Shown here piece after piece: positions 15,969 to 24,472 of a DNA stretch of 64,000 bases. Numbering within the stretch: the first letter of the stretch is position 1; each line of letters starts with the position of its first letter. Under the pieces are notes generated by a model. The model saw only the letters and a program-made list of their open reading frames with translations. It was not told where the DNA came from and made no database searches. Origin of the DNA: Aldehydirespirator sp965205155 (lineage in GTDB: Bacteria > Actinomycetota > Acidimicrobiia > Acidimicrobiales > Aldehydirespiratoraceae); the NCBI GenBank assembly GCA_965205155.1, contig OZ242033.1, positions 2,046,001-2,110,000 of the forward strand. The letters run 5' to 3'. The translations under genes and the position numbers were made by a program.

Positions 15969-16245
15969 GGAACGAAACGCTCCTGTGCTGTTCGTTCGGT
16001 GAGCCTATGCGTGAACCGTGAGTGCGGCACGCCCCGACCCATCGTCAATCCGCGCACACCCATACATCGCCTACGGAGATCGCATCTTCGAGGATTCCCG
16101 CTGGAACGACTCTGCCGTCTGCTGACCCCCCGGCTTCGGCTAGCCGGCACTCTCGGGCACGCTGGTGCTTTGGGCGTCTGACATGCGGTTCTCCCGTCGA
16201 GGGGGTCAAGCGGGCACCTGGCAAGTGTATGTACTACCTTTGACC

Positions 16246-19200
16246 ATGGCCGGATGCCGCGTTCAATGGGCCAGACGGTTGGTTGTTTGGGTCGCTGTTG
16301 CGGTGGTGTCAGTGGCGGTGGCAGCCGCGCCGGGCGCGGCCCAGGATGATGCGCCCTATTCGGACGTGGCTGCTGACGCCTACTACGCCGAGACTGTCAG
16401 CAGGCTGTCCGCGGACGGTGTGTTCGAGGGCACAGAGTGCGATGAGGGGTTCTGCCCCGATGAGGCCATAGACCGCGCCACGATGGCGGTGTGGACCGTG
16501 CGTGTCGTCGATGAAGCGGACCCCGCGCCGGTGAGTTCCACACGCTTTGCCGATGTGGACGCGACGCATGCTCAAGCGGCGTTCGTCGAGCGCCTAGCAG
16601 CACTCGGTGTCACCCAAGGATGCGGAGACGGCACCAACTTCTGCCCCGACAGCGCCGTGACCCGCGCCGAGATGGCCGTGTTCCTGTCGCGGGCCTTCGA
16701 TCTGGCTGAAGGACCAGATCCCGGCTTCGGCGATGTGCCTGCTGACGCCTGGTACGCGGCCGACGTCGCCAAGCTCGCCGCATCGGGCATCACCACCGGA
16801 TGCGGGGACGGCACCAACTTCTGCCCGGACCAAGACACCACCAGAGCCCAGATGGCCAGCTTCCTGGCCCGCGCGCTGGGACTGGTCGAGCTGCCTGCAT
16901 CGGTCCGATTCACAGCCTTGGACACCGGCGAAGCGCATTCGTGCGCGCTACGGACTGACAGCACTGTCGTCTGCTGGGGCGACAATGCACACGGGCAGGC
17001 TGACGCTCCCGACGGTGCATTCCAGGCGGTTTCCGCTGGCGGAAGTGAATGGGACGGGAGCCATTCGTGCGCGCTGCGGACAGACGGCACTGTCGTCTGC
17101 TGGGGATCCAACAACGTCGGGCAGAGCGACGCTCCTGGTGGGGAGTTCGTGACGGTCTCGGCCGGCGGCTATCACTCCTGCGGTGTGCGCGTCGACGCGA
17201 CGGTCGCCTGCTGGGGCTTGAACACCCGCGGGCGGAGCGACGCTCCCGGTGGGGAGTTCGTGATGGTCTCGGCCGGTGGCGGCCATACGTGCGGTGTGCG
17301 CGTCGACGCGACGGTCGCCTGCTGGGGATGGAGAATTGGCGGGGCGACGGACGCTCCCGGTGGGGAGTTCGTGACGGTCTCGGCCGGCAGCAGCTCTTAC
17401 TCGTGCGGTGTGCGCGTCGACGCGACGGTCGCCTGCTGGGGCTCCGACCTCGGGCTGACGGAGGCTCCTGGTGGGCAGTTCGTGGAGGTCTCGGTCGGCG
17501 TCCGCCGTGTGTGCGGTCTGCGAGTCGATGGAAGGGCCGTCTGCTGGCGCCTCCACCCCTGGCAGCAGGCTGTTCCCGACGGGGAGTTCGTGACGGTCTC
17601 CGCCGGGCGACGTCATTCGTGCGGTCTTCGGGTCGAGGGAACGGTGGTCTGCTGGGGCGACCACTCCGAGTACGCCTCGCCGGCTGACGCGCCTGTCGGG
17701 AAGTTCGCTGCTGTGGTGGCCGGTGATCAACATGCGTGCGGCCTGCGGGTCGACAGCAGCGCTGTCTGCTGGGGCAGAAGCCTCTTCGGGGAGGCGCACG
17801 CCTCGCCCGGGAAGTTCAGCGCCGTCTCGGCCGGCGGCTCGCAATCGTGCGGTGTGCGGGTCGATGGCGAGGTCGCCTGCTGGGGCGAACGCGCCGAACG
17901 GCAGGCCGACGCTACCGGCGGGAAGTTCAGGGCAGTGACGAGCGGCGACAGGTACTCGTGCGGTCTGCGGGTCAACTACACCATTGAGTGCTGGGGCGTG
18001 ATCGACGATGCCACCGTCCTGCCGATCCGCGGTCAGTTCGACGAGATCGCTGCGGGCGGCAGGTTTGTGTGCGGGCTGCGTCGTGATCGCACGATTGCTT
18101 GCTGGACGCCGCTGCCCGAGGCGCAGGTCGATCCTCCCGACGGTCGTTTCGACGGGGTGTCTGTCGGTGGAGCGCACGGCTGCGGGCTGCGCTCGGAGGG
18201 CGTGGTCGTCTGCTGGGGCGACGACTCCCATGGTCAGTCCGACGCCCCGGACGGCCGGTTCGTCGAGGTCTCGGCCGGAGGGCTGCATTCCTGCGGCCTG
18301 CGCGCCGATAGGACCGTCGAGTGCTGGGGCGACGACTCTGATGGTCAGTCCGACGCCCCGGACGGCCGGTTCGTCGCGGTCTCGGCCGGCTCAGACTTCT
18401 CGTGCGGAGTGCACGAGTCCGGCGCAATCCGGTGCTGGGGTTCTCATGTAGTCGGTCCGCCGGTCGGGGTGCAAGAAACAGGCGAGCCCCTCGGGCCCGA
18501 CCCCCACAGCTGCCGGCCCTTCGCCGATGGGGGCACAGCCAATTGGCGCACAACGACGGGCTTCCCGCCGTCCCCAGAGGTGTCCTCGACCACGGGCCGG
18601 CTGCGGGTGGCGGTCCTGTTCGTGGACTTCGACGATGCCATAGCAATCAACAGCGCTCAGCAGGAGAGCCTCAAGGGATTGCCCTACATGAGGCGGTACC
18701 TGGAAGCCTCGAGCTACCGCAGGCTGCGGATCGAGTCCGTGCCGCTGTTGCGGTGGCTGCGGGCCGAGCACGGCTACCAGCACTACTTGTCGCAGTCGGC
18801 GTACGGGCCGGTGGACATCAGGCGCCGCATCGATCGGGAGGTGGTGTGGTTGGCGGATCCCCACTTCGACTTCAGCGGGATCGACGCGGCGATGATCGTC
18901 ATGCCCAGCGCGCACTTCAGCGGCGGCAACGCTCGCGGCTACGTCGAGTCCGCGGAAGGACTGGTATCGACGCTGCGGGTCAACACGATTCCTGCGGCCG
19001 GACACTTGGACGCGGGTTATGTGATGGCCCACGAACTGGCCCACAACCTTGGGTTGGCGGACCTGTACCCCTACAAGGCGCACCCCTACACGAGCATCCG
19101 TCGGCCGGCACCTCCTGCCGACGGCAAGTCGTGGCGCTGGGTCGAGCTGGGGCTGATGGGCCTGGCCTCATGGGTGCCGACGGACCGGGTCGCCGCCGGC

Positions 19201-19632
19201 GAGATCGACGCGGACGAGATGCTGGCGTGGAGCCGCTGGCAACTCGGCTGGCTCGGCGAGGATCGGATCCGCTGCATCCGCGAACCGGCCGAGACGGTGG
19301 AGCTGAGCCCGGTGGCCGATCCTGGCAACGGCGTCGCCATGGCTGCCGTGCCGCTGTCGCAAGACGAGGTGATCGTCGTCGAGAGCCGGCGCAGGATCGG
19401 ATACGACAAGCGGGCGGCGTGGGGCGAAGGCGCCGTGGTGGTGTACACCGTCGACGCTTGGGTCCCCAGCGGGGAGCTGCCCATCAGGCTGGCCGGCGAC
19501 GCCGGGAGGGGGTACACCCGCGAGTCGCCCATTCTCGCCGAGGGCGAGAGCGTGACCGTGCGGGGCTACACGATCACCGTCACAGCCGACGACGGCGACA
19601 CCCACACCGTCCACATCACCAGAACCGACTAG
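16246..19632 (+). CDS. Secreted SLH - RCC1-repeat - metalloprotease protein
   Basis: About 1128 residues with a signal peptide (VVWVAVAVVSVAVAAAPGAAQ). Residues about 35-225 hold three S-layer-homology-like units (YSDVAADAYYAETVSRL, FADVDATHAQAAFVERLAAL, FGDVPADAWYAADVAKLA). Residues about 230-770 hold 14 RCC1-type beta-propeller repeats of about 40 residues, each with a HSCGLR...VxCWG core. The C-terminal about 330 residues contain MAHELAHNLGLADLYP, a zinc metallopeptidase site with HExxH at residues 929-933, resembling M6-type proteases. It is probably anchored to or released at the cell surface. The ATG at 16246 was chosen because it gives the signal peptide. The substrate is unknown. Confidence 0.85.
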   Translation: MAGCRVQWARRLVVWVAVAVVSVAVAAAPGAAQDDAPYSDVAADAYYAETVSRLSADGVFEGTECDEGFCPDEAIDRATMAVWTVRVVDEADPAPVSSTRFADVDATHAQAAFVERLAALGVTQGCGDGTNFCPDSAVTRAEMAVFLSRAFDLAEGPDPGFGDVPADAWYAADVAKLAASGITTGCGDGTNFCPDQDTTRAQMASFLARALGLVELPASVRFTALDTGEAHSCALRTDSTVVCWGDNAHGQADAPDGAFQAVSAGGSEWDGSHSCALRTDGTVVCWGSNNVGQSDAPGGEFVTVSAGGYHSCGVRVDATVACWGLNTRGRSDAPGGEFVMVSAGGGHTCGVRVDATVACWGWRIGGATDAPGGEFVTVSAGSSSYSCGVRVDATVACWGSDLGLTEAPGGQFVEVSVGVRRVCGLRVDGRAVCWRLHPWQQAVPDGEFVTVSAGRRHSCGLRVEGTVVCWGDHSEYASPADAPVGKFAAVVAGDQHACGLRVDSSAVCWGRSLFGEAHASPGKFSAVSAGGSQSCGVRVDGEVACWGERAERQADATGGKFRAVTSGDRYSCGLRVNYTIECWGVIDDATVLPIRGQFDEIAAGGRFVCGLRRDRTIACWTPLPEAQVDPPDGRFDGVSVGGAHGCGLRSEGVVVCWGDDSHGQSDAPDGRFVEVSAGGLHSCGLRADRTVECWGDDSDGQSDAPDGRFVAVSAGSDFSCGVHESGAIRCWGSHVVGPPVGVQETGEPLGPDPHSCRPFADGGTANWRTTTGFPPSPEVSSTTGRLRVAVLFVDFDDAIAINSAQQESLKGLPYMRRYLEASSYRRLRIESVPLLRWLRAEHGYQHYLSQSAYGPVDIRRRIDREVVWLADPHFDFSGIDAAMIVMPSAHFSGGNARGYVESAEGLVSTLRVNTIPAAGHLDAGYVMAHELAHNLGLADLYPYKAHPYTSIRRPAPPADGKSWRWVELGLMGLASWVPTDRVAAGEIDADEMLAWSRWQLGWLGEDRIRCIREPAETVELSPVADPGNGVAMAAVPLSQDEVIVVESRRRIGYDKRAAWGEGAVVVYTVDAWVPSGELPIRLAGDAGRGYTRESPILAEGESVTVRGYTITVTADDGDTHTVHITRTD

Positions 19633-19691
19633 CGGCGGCTAGCAGACGGCCCTGGTCGTTCCAGCGGACGTCCTCGAAGATGCGATCGGGA

Positions 19692-20864
19692 TCAGGCCGA
19701 GGAGGCCTTCCGTCGTAACGGTTGCCAGGTGCGGTAGGTCGCGCAGCGCCATGCCCATTCGAAGGGTCCGTACCGGAACCGGGCCAGCCACCACGTCGAC
19801 CACCAGAGTTGCAGCCCCCACACGCCGAGGATCCAGGCGGCGATCATGGTGCGGCTGAGGTCGACGCCGTCCCACCACAGCGTGAGCATGGTGACGCCGA
19901 GGATGGTCTGGGTGAGGTAGTTGGTGAGCGCCATCCTGCCGACGCTGCGGAAGCGCTCGATGTGGTGGCTGCTGCGCCGGTTCCACATGATGATCAGCGC
20001 CATGTAGCCGAGGGCCATGGGGATCGTCCCCAAGCCGGTGAGGATGTGTCCCGTGAGCGCGTAGTCCGGTGACCAGTCGCCCGCGATCCGGAACACGAAC
20101 TCGGCGGCGGTGACCGCCGTTCCGGCGGCGAGACCCCAGCGGGCCATGCGCCGGTAGTACGTGTCGTCTCGCTGTCCCTGCACGATGCCGAGCCGGAACA
20201 GAGCGACGCCGATGAGCATCAGCCCCAGGGCTCGCCCGATGACGTCCAGGAAGAACCAGCCCGAGATCGCGCCCGACTTGCCGACCGCGTCGGCGAACCA
20301 GTAGTCGCCGAGTTCGGCTCCGTCGGCGCCCACGGTGCTCTGGAACAGGGGGGCCGTGAGGCCGCCCGCCAGGGCCAGCACCACCCCCGAGCCGATCAGC
20401 AGGCCCGCCGGGAGCTTGCGGACCAGCAGCACGATCGGCGCGCACAGGGCGTAGAGGACCAGGACGTCGCCCTCCCACGCGGCGGTGTGGGCGAGGCCGA
20501 CAGCGAACAGCAGCCCGAAGCGCCACAGGCTCAACCACACGACTCGGCGACCCTTGGCCTTGGCCCGGTCGGCGAAGACGACGACGCCCACGCCGAACAG
20601 CAGCGAGAACAACGCCATCATCTTCTGGTTGACGAAGACCATGGTCGCCACGCCGACGACCCAGTCGAAGGGTTGACGGATCCCGTCGGCGGAGACGTTG
20701 AAGTAGGCGGCCGGCGCCAGGCCGAAGGCCAGCGCGTTCATGGGCAGGATGCCGAGCACGGCCACACCCCGGACGGCGTCCAGCGAGGAGATCCGCTCGG
20801 CCGCCGAGACCGGTCCCGATGCCCGCCTGCGCTCGGATCGTGGGGTGGGGGACGGCGTCACCAC
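19692..20864 (-). CDS. DUF418 (YeiB-type) membrane protein
   Basis: A 390-residue protein with about 9-10 membrane helices. The N-terminal ISSLDAVRGVAVLGILPMNA motif and the C-terminal part (GRMALTNYLTQTILG, FRYGPFEWAWRCATY) are diagnostic for the YeiB/DUF418 family. Function is unknown; the fold resembles acyltransferase-3/HpsD membrane enzymes. Start is GTG at 20864; a tandem repeat lies directly upstream. Confidence 0.85.
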   Translation of the reverse strand: MVTPSPTPRSERRRASGPVSAAERISSLDAVRGVAVLGILPMNALAFGLAPAAYFNVSADGIRQPFDWVVGVATMVFVNQKMMALFSLLFGVGVVVFADRAKAKGRRVVWLSLWRFGLLFAVGLAHTAAWEGDVLVLYALCAPIVLLVRKLPAGLLIGSGVVLALAGGLTAPLFQSTVGADGAELGDYWFADAVGKSGAISGWFFLDVIGRALGLMLIGVALFRLGIVQGQRDDTYYRRMARWGLAAGTAVTAAEFVFRIAGDWSPDYALTGHILTGLGTIPMALGYMALIIMWNRRSSHHIERFRSVGRMALTNYLTQTILGVTMLTLWWDGVDLSRTMIAAWILGVWGLQLWWSTWWLARFRYGPFEWAWRCATYRTWQPLRRKASSA

Positions 20865-20872
20865 CGGTCACC

Positions 20873-20944
20873 CGTCCCGTCGGGGAGGGCACGGCTCGTC
20901 CCGTCGGGGAGGGAACGGCCCGTCCCGTCGGGGAGGGCACGGCT
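20873..20944. repeat. Three 24-bp tandem repeats
   Basis: Three head-to-tail copies of a unit beginning CGTCCCGTCGGGGAGGG, nearly identical, between the DUF1801 and DUF418 genes. They end 8 bp before the DUF418 start on its strand and so lie in its leader or promoter. Copy number probably varies between strains. Confidence 0.8.
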
Positions 20945-20973
20945 CGTCTTGCACGGCGCTGCGGTGAACCACC

Positions 20974-21342
20974 TCAGCGGACGGCCTTGCGGACGATGGC
21001 GGCGAGCTCGGCCTCGGTGGCGTCGTCGAGCGAGGTGAAGAACCACGCGCATTCCATGAGCTGGTGGGGCGCGCCGTCCTGCGTTTCGAAGCTCGCCTTC
21101 TCGGTGAGGCCGAAGGTCATGTAGTCGTCCAGCCGGAAGAAGCACAGGACGGGGCCGGAGCCCTTCGCATAGCCCGGCATCCCGTACCACGGCCGGGCTT
21201 GGAGCTCCGGTGCGCTCTCGAGGATGAGTTCGTGGAGCCGCTCGCCCATGGCTCGGTAGGGCTCGGGCATGGCTGCGACCTTCTCCAGCACGGCCGCTTC
21301 GTTGTCGATCTTCTTGTTCGTCGTCTTGCGGGTGCTCGCCAT
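20974..21342 (-). CDS. DUF1801 (YdhG-like) domain protein
   Basis: A 122-residue protein. RAMGERLHELILESAPELQA, then WYGMPGYAKGSGPVLCFFRL and a C-terminal TEAELAAIVRKAV match the DUF1801/YdhG family, which is structurally related to the iron chaperone Fra. The precise role is unknown. It has the family's normal length and no membrane segment. Confidence 0.78.
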   Translation of the reverse strand: MASTRKTTNKKIDNEAAVLEKVAAMPEPYRAMGERLHELILESAPELQARPWYGMPGYAKGSGPVLCFFRLDDYMTFGLTEKASFETQDGAPHQLMECAWFFTSLDDATEAELAAIVRKAVR

Positions 21343-21420
21343 CGGACGTCCTCGGAGGTCTGCTTGCGGGGTCGTCTGTGCCGATCAGCGGATGAGCCGT
21401 GGCCCTGCACCGGCCGGCGC

Positions 21421-21555
21421 AACTGTGTCTACAGGATCAACTGTGTCTACAGGATCAGGTCGGTTAACAGACCGGCGGATGCGGCCACGACGAACACGTA
21501 GGCGAAGGAACACGTAGGCGAAGGGACACGTAGGCGAAGGGACACGCAGGCGAAG
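21421..21555. repeat. Two short tandem-repeat arrays
   Basis: Two identical 18-bp units (AACTGTGTCTACAGGATC) occupy 21421-21456. Four 16-bp units of the type GAACACGTAGGCGAAG occupy 21492-21555, ending 10 bp before the serpin stop codon. They lie between the converging intergenic end of the DUF1801 upstream region and the serpin gene. No coding role is seen. Confidence 0.75.
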
Positions 21556-21565
21556 GGCGCGGCCA

Positions 21566-22777
21566 CTACCCGGCCGGGTCCACGAGGCGGCCCACGAACA
21601 GGAGGGCGCCGGTGTCCTGGTGGACGATGGCCCACAGGAAGGGCCGGTCGGCGACGACGGTGAGGTCGGGTCGGGGAGGTGCGGACTCCTGGAAGGCCAT
21701 GGCGGTGGCTGCGGCTGCCTCGGTGCCCTTCTCGTCGACGATCACCTTGGCGCCGTGGAGCGCGGCGGTGATGAAGATGCCGGGAGCGATGCCGTCGAAG
21801 CCGGCGCCGGCGCAGAACCTGAGCGGGCACAGCCACTCGAACAGGTCGGTGGGCGGCAGGGTCTGCTCCCACTTGGGCATGGTGAGGTCGACGTAGCCGG
21901 TCTGGGCGGCGCCCGCCAGCGCGGTCAGTGCTGCGGCGTCGAGCGACTCCTCGACGGCCGCGAGACCGTCGCGGTCGCGGGGCACGACGATCCACATGGC
22001 CAGCCCGCCGTCGCGGTAGGGCAACTCGACCGCGTCGGCGCCGTCGAGACGGACGTAGCGGCGGTAGCCGGGTTCGCGGTCGGTCATGAACGGCACCGTC
22101 ACCGACCGGTTGTCGCCGGTGGTGAAGGGGCCGTCGCGGGTGTACTCGGGCAGGAACGGCTCGGCCCAGTCCGCTTTCAGGTACACGGTGTTGACGAGGA
22201 CCAGCCTCTGGTCCTGGACGGTGTCGCCGTCGACTATCACCGGGACGAGCCCGCGGGTGCTCTCAGACACCCACCGGTTGACGGCGTCGGCCGCGGCCGC
22301 GCCGTCGGCGGTGTCGACCGGCTCGATGCCCGCTCCGTAGTGGGTGGAGGCGACCTCCAGGAACTCGGGCCGCATCGTGAACGCGTCGTCGGGGAACAGA
22401 CGGTTGGCCACCTCGAGGGTGGTGGTGTCCGCCGAGGCCCCTCCCAGCGCGAGGTCGACGGCGTTGGCGGCGCGGTGCGTACCGGTCTCTGGGAATCCGA
22501 AGATGTCGTCGAGGGCGGCGGCGGAGTCGGCCGACGCCCCGGCCCGGCTCAGGCTGAAGGCGGTGCCGATGCTGATCGGGCTGGAGACGGCGTTGCCTCT
22601 CAGGTGCCGGTGGAAGTCCCATCCGGCGGCGTTGACTCCGGCGACCCAGTCGGCGGCGGGCGCGTCGGGATCGGCCGGAAGCCGGTCAGCCACCGGCTCC
22701 AACACCGTCGTGTCCGAGGATGCGCAGGCCACCGCGATCGAGCAGAGCAGGACTAGAGGTCCGAGTATCTTGATCAT
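21566..22777 (-). CDS. Serpin-family protease inhibitor, lipoprotein
   Basis: 403 residues. The N-terminus has a lipoprotein signal (LVLLCSIAVAC) with Cys about residue 19. The serpin body is recognisable: NAVSSPISIGTAFSLSRAGA, LVLVNTVYLKADWAEPF and a hinge EKGTEAAAATAMAF before the reactive loop, ending with DRPFLWAIVHQDTGALLFVG. The small-residue hinge predicts an inhibitory serpin able to trap proteases by loop insertion. The scissile bond lies around QESAPPRP, and the Pro-rich loop makes the target hard to guess. It is probably tethered outside the membrane to protect against foreign proteases. Confidence 0.88.
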   Translation of the reverse strand: MIKILGPLVLLCSIAVACASSDTTVLEPVADRLPADPDAPAADWVAGVNAAGWDFHRHLRGNAVSSPISIGTAFSLSRAGASADSAAALDDIFGFPETGTHRAANAVDLALGGASADTTTLEVANRLFPDDAFTMRPEFLEVASTHYGAGIEPVDTADGAAAADAVNRWVSESTRGLVPVIVDGDTVQDQRLVLVNTVYLKADWAEPFLPEYTRDGPFTTGDNRSVTVPFMTDREPGYRRYVRLDGADAVELPYRDGGLAMWIVVPRDRDGLAAVEESLDAAALTALAGAAQTGYVDLTMPKWEQTLPPTDLFEWLCPLRFCAGAGFDGIAPGIFITAALHGAKVIVDEKGTEAAAATAMAFQESAPPRPDLTVVADRPFLWAIVHQDTGALLFVGRLVDPAG

Positions 22778-22836
22778 GACAGTTGGACGATACGGCGGCG
22801 CCCCAGGTTCCCGGGGCCGTTGGTAGCGTCTGCCCG

Positions 22837-23595
22837 ATGACTGACCCGGTGGCGATCGAGATCGACGACGGCTACGTGGCCACCATCGAGTTGCGGCGCC
22901 CGCCCAACAACTTCTTCTCGCTGGAGATGATCGACGGGATCGCCGATGGGCTGGAGTCGCTGGACGACGACCCCCGCTGCCGGGTCGCGGTGCTGTGCGC
23001 GCAGGGCAAGCACTTCTGTGCCGGCGCCGACTTCTCGCCCGCGGGGGCCCGTTACACCACCGAGGACCTGTACGCGGCCGCGGTCCGCATCTTCCGCACC
23101 CACACTCCGGTGGTGGCTGCCGTGCACGGCGCGGCGGTGGGCGGAGGCCTGGGCCTGGCGCTGACAGCAGACTTCCGGGTGGCCGCGCCCGAGGCCCGCT
23201 TCAGCGCCAACTTCGCCCGGCTCGGCTTCCATCAGGGCTTCGGCCTGAGTGTGACCCTGCCCCGGCTGGTGGGCCCGCAGGTGGCCGCCGACCTGCTCTA
23301 CACGGGCCGGCGAGTGCCGGGCGAGGAGGCTGCCCGGCTGGGCTTGGCCGACCGCCTAGTGGACCGCGACGAGGTCCGGTCCGAGGCGCACACCATGGCC
23401 CGCGAGATCGCCATGTCGGCGCCGCTGGCCGTGAGGTCGATCCGGACCACGCTGCGAGGCGACCTGGCCGACCAGGTGGAGGCGGCCACGTTCCACGAGC
23501 ACCGCGAGCAGGACCGCCTCCAGCACACGGCCGACTTCGCGGAGGGAACCCGGGCCATGGCCGAGCGCAGAACGCCCGAGTTCCGAGGCGAGTGA
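22837..23595 (+). CDS. Enoyl-CoA hydratase/isomerase family protein
   Basis: 252 residues of the crotonase fold. GKHFCAGADFSP forms the first oxyanion-hole strand and VHGAAVGGGLGLALTADFRVA the second. The catalytic Glu positions of classical hydratases (near 130-160) fall in FARLGFHQGFGLSVTLPRLVG, where the first usual Glu is replaced, so isomerase or another crotonase reaction is possible. The ATG at 22837 gives the typical N-terminus. It is divergent from the serpin and ends just upstream of tRNA-Val. Confidence 0.85.
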   Translation: MTDPVAIEIDDGYVATIELRRPPNNFFSLEMIDGIADGLESLDDDPRCRVAVLCAQGKHFCAGADFSPAGARYTTEDLYAAAVRIFRTHTPVVAAVHGAAVGGGLGLALTADFRVAAPEARFSANFARLGFHQGFGLSVTLPRLVGPQVAADLLYTGRRVPGEEAARLGLADRLVDRDEVRSEAHTMAREIAMSAPLAVRSIRTTLRGDLADQVEAATFHEHREQDRLQHTADFAEGTRAMAERRTPEFRGE

Positions 23596-23617
23596 CGCCT
23601 GCTACCCTGCGTGGCTC

Positions 23618-23693
23618 GGGGCCGTTAGCTCAGCCTGGTTAGAGCGCCTGCTCGACACGCAGGAGGTCAGAGGTTCAAATCCCCTACGGCCCA
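23618..23693 (+). tRNA. tRNA-Val (GAC) with unusual C33
   Basis: The acceptor stem GGGCCGT pairs with ACGGCCC, the D arm is GCTC/GAGC, and the anticodon stem CCTGC/GCAGG encloses TCGACAC, so the anticodon is GAC. Position 33, almost always U, reads C. The T stem AGAGG/CCCCT has one A-C mismatch. CCA is encoded directly after. Identity is assigned from the anticodon; the odd loop and mismatch raise the possibility of a decaying copy. Confidence 0.85.
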
Positions 23694-23702
23694 CCACGGG
23701 GG

Positions 23703-23747
23703 GTTCGCGACATGGAGCAGTTCGCGTTCGCGAGTTTGTTGAGAGAT
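23703..23747 (+). repeat. 45-bp direct repeat H1 (partner at 40805)
   Basis: It runs from GTTCGCGACATGGAGC to GAGTTTGTTGAGAGAT and differs at only 4 of 45 positions from 40805-40849, in the same orientation. It starts 6 bp after the encoded CCA of tRNA-Val. It may mark one end of a genomic island; see findings. Confidence 0.7.
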
Positions 23748-23857
23748 AAGCCCTCTTGGTGCCTTCTGTTCGGTTGAAGGCTTGATCGACCAGCGGTCGG
23801 GCGATCCGAATCCGTCCGGAATGCACGCGAGCGCGTCGTGACGTGTTCTTGGGCGCG

Positions 23858-23891
23858 CTGAAGCTGACAGCGCTCAGGCCGTCAGCTTCAG
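23858..23891. terminator. Hairpin downstream of tRNA-Val
   Basis: CTGAAGCTGAC and GTCAGCTTCAG form an 11-bp perfect stem around a 12-nt loop. No T-tract follows. Possible terminator or protein-binding site. Confidence 0.4.
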
Positions 23892-24121
23892 GGACAGCAC
23901 CGCTACCGCGTGCGTGATGCTCGCGCCGTGCGGTGCACGGCGCGTCATGACTCTGGACCTGGGAACGGCACGACGCAGCAAGTCGTTGTCCTCATAATGC
24001 CGCAGGAGAGGGACGAGGACTACCCGGGGGTTACGCTGCTGTAGCCACGCAACCCCTAACGCCACGCCTACATCGGGCGGAACACCGTCGTATGGGCCCG
24101 GGACAAATCCGACTCAATGGG

Positions 24122-24472
24122 TCAAGTCAAGAGCCATCTCTGAGTATCCAATTGTTCGATGGGGCCGCGGACGCTGACGTTCTCGTTGCCGGGGCAGTCG
24201 TGCCACCAGATCACCAGCTCATCGCCCATCACATCACGGAACCTCGCGATGTCGGAACGATCCAATACGTCGCCTTCCGGGTAAGCGGCGCTGCCCACGT
24301 CCTCCAGGCTGATCTGCACAGCGTCGTGGGCTGAGCATCCGCACGGGAACACCGAGGGCCCACCGAACCGGAGGAACTCCTCCACAGCGCCGGGGCCTGT
24401 CTCTGCCATCTGGATGTCCGCCGGGCCGACTCCGCGGCGACGGTGGCTCGGACGCTTGCGTTTGCGGCTCAT
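24122..24472 (-). CDS. Small hypothetical protein with basic N-terminus
   Basis: A 116-residue soluble protein beginning MSRKRKRPSHRRRG, with Cys residues in FPCGCSAHDA and WWHDCPGNENV and the acidic segment LEDVGSAAYPEGDVLDRSDI. The ATG at 24472 is preceded by a strong Shine-Dalgarno sequence (GGAGGTG, 6 bp spacing), which supports a real gene. No family was recognised. It stands alone in accessory DNA. Confidence 0.6.
   Translation of the reverse strand: MSRKRKRPSHRRRGVGPADIQMAETGPGAVEEFLRFGGPSVFPCGCSAHDAVQISLEDVGSAAYPEGDVLDRSDIARFRDVMGDELVIWWHDCPGNENVSVRGPIEQLDTQRWLLT

Larger units (their letters stand above)
23697..24121. other. Intergenic region after tRNA-Val
   Basis: No convincing gene. 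It holds the 45-bp direct repeat H1 (23703-23747) and an 11-bp-stem hairpin (23858-23891). Possible frames here have no product signal. Confidence 0.5.

Noticed and set aside
16220..16245. ACTACCTTTGACC upstream of the SLH-RCC1 gene as a repeat end
   Set aside because: It matches the copy-D left end over about 13 bp but no other part of the element is present.
20873..20944. CRISPR array
   Set aside because: Only three 24-bp units directly abutting without spacers, and no cas genes in the window; this is a simple tandem repeat.
21421..21555. CRISPR-like or iteron origin repeats
   Set aside because: Units of 16 and 18 bp are contiguous without spacers and no replication gene is near.
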